A DNA stretch of 6,618 nucleotides, taken from positions 1-6,618 of the forward strand of contig JABGPX010000659.1 of NCBI GenBank assembly GCA_018644745.1, written 5' to 3'. A program made the translations under genes and the position numbers. A model generated the notes under the pieces. That model saw nothing but the letters and a program-made list of their open reading frames with translations. It was not told the origin of the DNA and ran no database searches. The stretch comes from Spirochaetales bacterium (GTDB taxonomy: Bacteria > Spirochaetota > Spirochaetia > ARS1246). Below are positions 5,885-6,618 of the stretch, one piece after another (positions within the stretch are counted from its first letter, which is position 1; each line of letters opens with the position of its first letter).

Positions 5885-6618
5885 CTATCTATCTAGCTCA
5901 GGGAAAGGATTTTGGGTTTGCCAGCCGGTTTTTCCGGTTTTTCTGAAGTGCTCGAGCCGGCGGATTGTCAGCTCGGTGAATACTGGATCATAGTCGCAGG
6001 TTATGCAGCGGCGCCCGGTTCTTTCTGCTGCGATAAGGGTGGTGCCCGAATGGCTGAAAAGATCCCCCACCGTATCCCCTGCGTTGCTGCTGGTTGTTAT
6101 GATTCTTTCAATTGCCCTAATCGGCTTTTGAGCATATGCGCCGGGTACATTCTCCTCCATCCGATAAAAGACCTGCTGGATGTCCACCCAGACGTTTCCA
6201 GGCCTGATATTCTCCGACCGGCTCCGCTCGAGATTTTCGGTGAGTCGATTTCCCACTTGCTTATAATAACCGCGGAGTATTTTCGGTATATCCGTATATG
6301 TTACAGTGAAGTCAGGTTCTCCCGTCGTATAACACAGGAGTTCCTGGCGAACGAACATCCAGTTTTTCTGTGTGCCGTAACCCCGCTGATTTCTCATGGT
6401 TATAAACGATTTCGGGTCGAGCGAGGGAAACTCCCTCATCATTATCATAAAATCAGGGAGAGGTTGGAAATTACGAGATTGATCGGCCCCGAGCCATATA
6501 TAAAGAAAGGCATTTGGCGCAAGGATACCAAGGGTATTCCTTACCCATTCTCTGCTTGAACTTATATAGACATCAATTTCTCCGGATGAGAGCCCCGCAG
6601 TGTTCTGATTTCCGACAG
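5885..6618 (-). CDS. Site-specific amino-DNA methyltransferase (N6-adenine or N4-cytosine), 5' end beyond window
   Basis: The frame is open from the right edge (6618) to a TAG at 5887-5885, giving 244 or fewer visible residues; the first ATG in view (6448) is internal, because the 56 codons before it are open and family-like (AFLYIWLGADQ). The protein transfers a methyl group from S-adenosylmethionine to an exocyclic amino group in DNA. In visible-fragment numbering, QKPIRAIERI at about 163-172 precedes motif I, DLFSHSGTTLIAAE at about 185-198, which binds the cofactor, and TCDYDP at about 206-211. Motif I lies near the C-terminus, so the catalytic (D/N/S)PPY motif must lie upstream, outside the window. 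This order is typical of the beta class. The usual glycine of FxGSGTT is histidine here. The N-terminus and any restriction partner are not visible, so orphan or restriction-system status is open. It is separated from nqrA by 162 nt containing the nqr promoter. Confidence 0.85.
   Translation of the reverse strand, partial: VGNQNTAGLSSGEIDVYISSSREWVRNTLGILAPNAFLYIWLGADQSRNFQPLPDFMIMMREFPSLDPKSFITMRNQRGYGTQKNWMFVRQELLCYTTGEPDFTVTYTDIPKILRGYYKQVGNRLTENLERSRSENIRPGNVWVDIQQVFYRMEENVPGAYAQKPIRAIERIITTSSNAGDTVGDLFSHSGTTLIAAERTGRRCITCDYDPVFTELTIRRLEHFRKTGKTGWQTQNPFPELDR

Noticed and set aside
5912..6559. 215-codon plus-strand open frame opposite the methyltransferase gene
   Set aside because: The minus strand carries recognisable methyltransferase motifs across the same bases and remains open to the window edge; the plus-strand product looks like nothing known.

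Overview
The window carries one compact, leftward-reading (minus-strand) operon for a sodium-pumping NADH:quinone oxidoreductase (Na+-NQR). All six subunit genes are present in the canonical order nqrA-B-C-D-E-F, running from about 5722 down to 286. Every gene is on the minus strand, most starts have clear Shine-Dalgarno sequences, and base composition looks intermediate by eye. This is bacterial DNA. The sequence alone does not fix the phylum: the subunits are clearly diverged from the Vibrio proteins (compared from memory), which would suit an uncultivated or environmental lineage, but that is inference.

Layout, in transcription order from the right edge: (1) 6618-5885, the C-terminal part of an amino-DNA methyltransferase, cut by the window edge. 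(2) 5884-5723, an intergenic region with a near-consensus sigma-70-type promoter (TTGACG, 17 bp, TATGAT) and an inverted repeat flanking its -10 box. (3) nqrA, with a TTG start. (4) nqrB, nqrC and nqrD, each overlapping the gene before it by 11-14 nt. (5) nqrE, 2 nt after nqrD. (6) nqrF, 44 nt after nqrE. (7) 29 nt after nqrF, the start of a further gene for a small helical, ferritin-like protein that runs off the left edge. No non-coding stretch exceeds 300 bases.

The proteins form one membrane complex. NqrF oxidises NADH through FAD and a 2Fe-2S centre. Electrons pass through the NqrD/NqrE iron site and the covalent FMNs of NqrC and NqrB to quinone, coupled to Na+ export. The residues expected for these cofactors are visible: four NqrF cysteines, the NqrC TGATMT motif, the NqrB TSAT motif, and one cysteine in each of two membrane motifs in NqrD and in NqrE.

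The most unusual point is NqrA. Its body is NqrA-like, but its C-terminus carries two complete CxxCxxCxxxCP motifs like those of RnfC, which the well-studied NqrA proteins lack. With shortened NqrB, NqrC and NqrF, the complex looks like a minimal NQR that keeps an RNF-like feature. Secondary points are the possible operator at the nqr promoter and the unknown ferritin-like gene at the operon's end.
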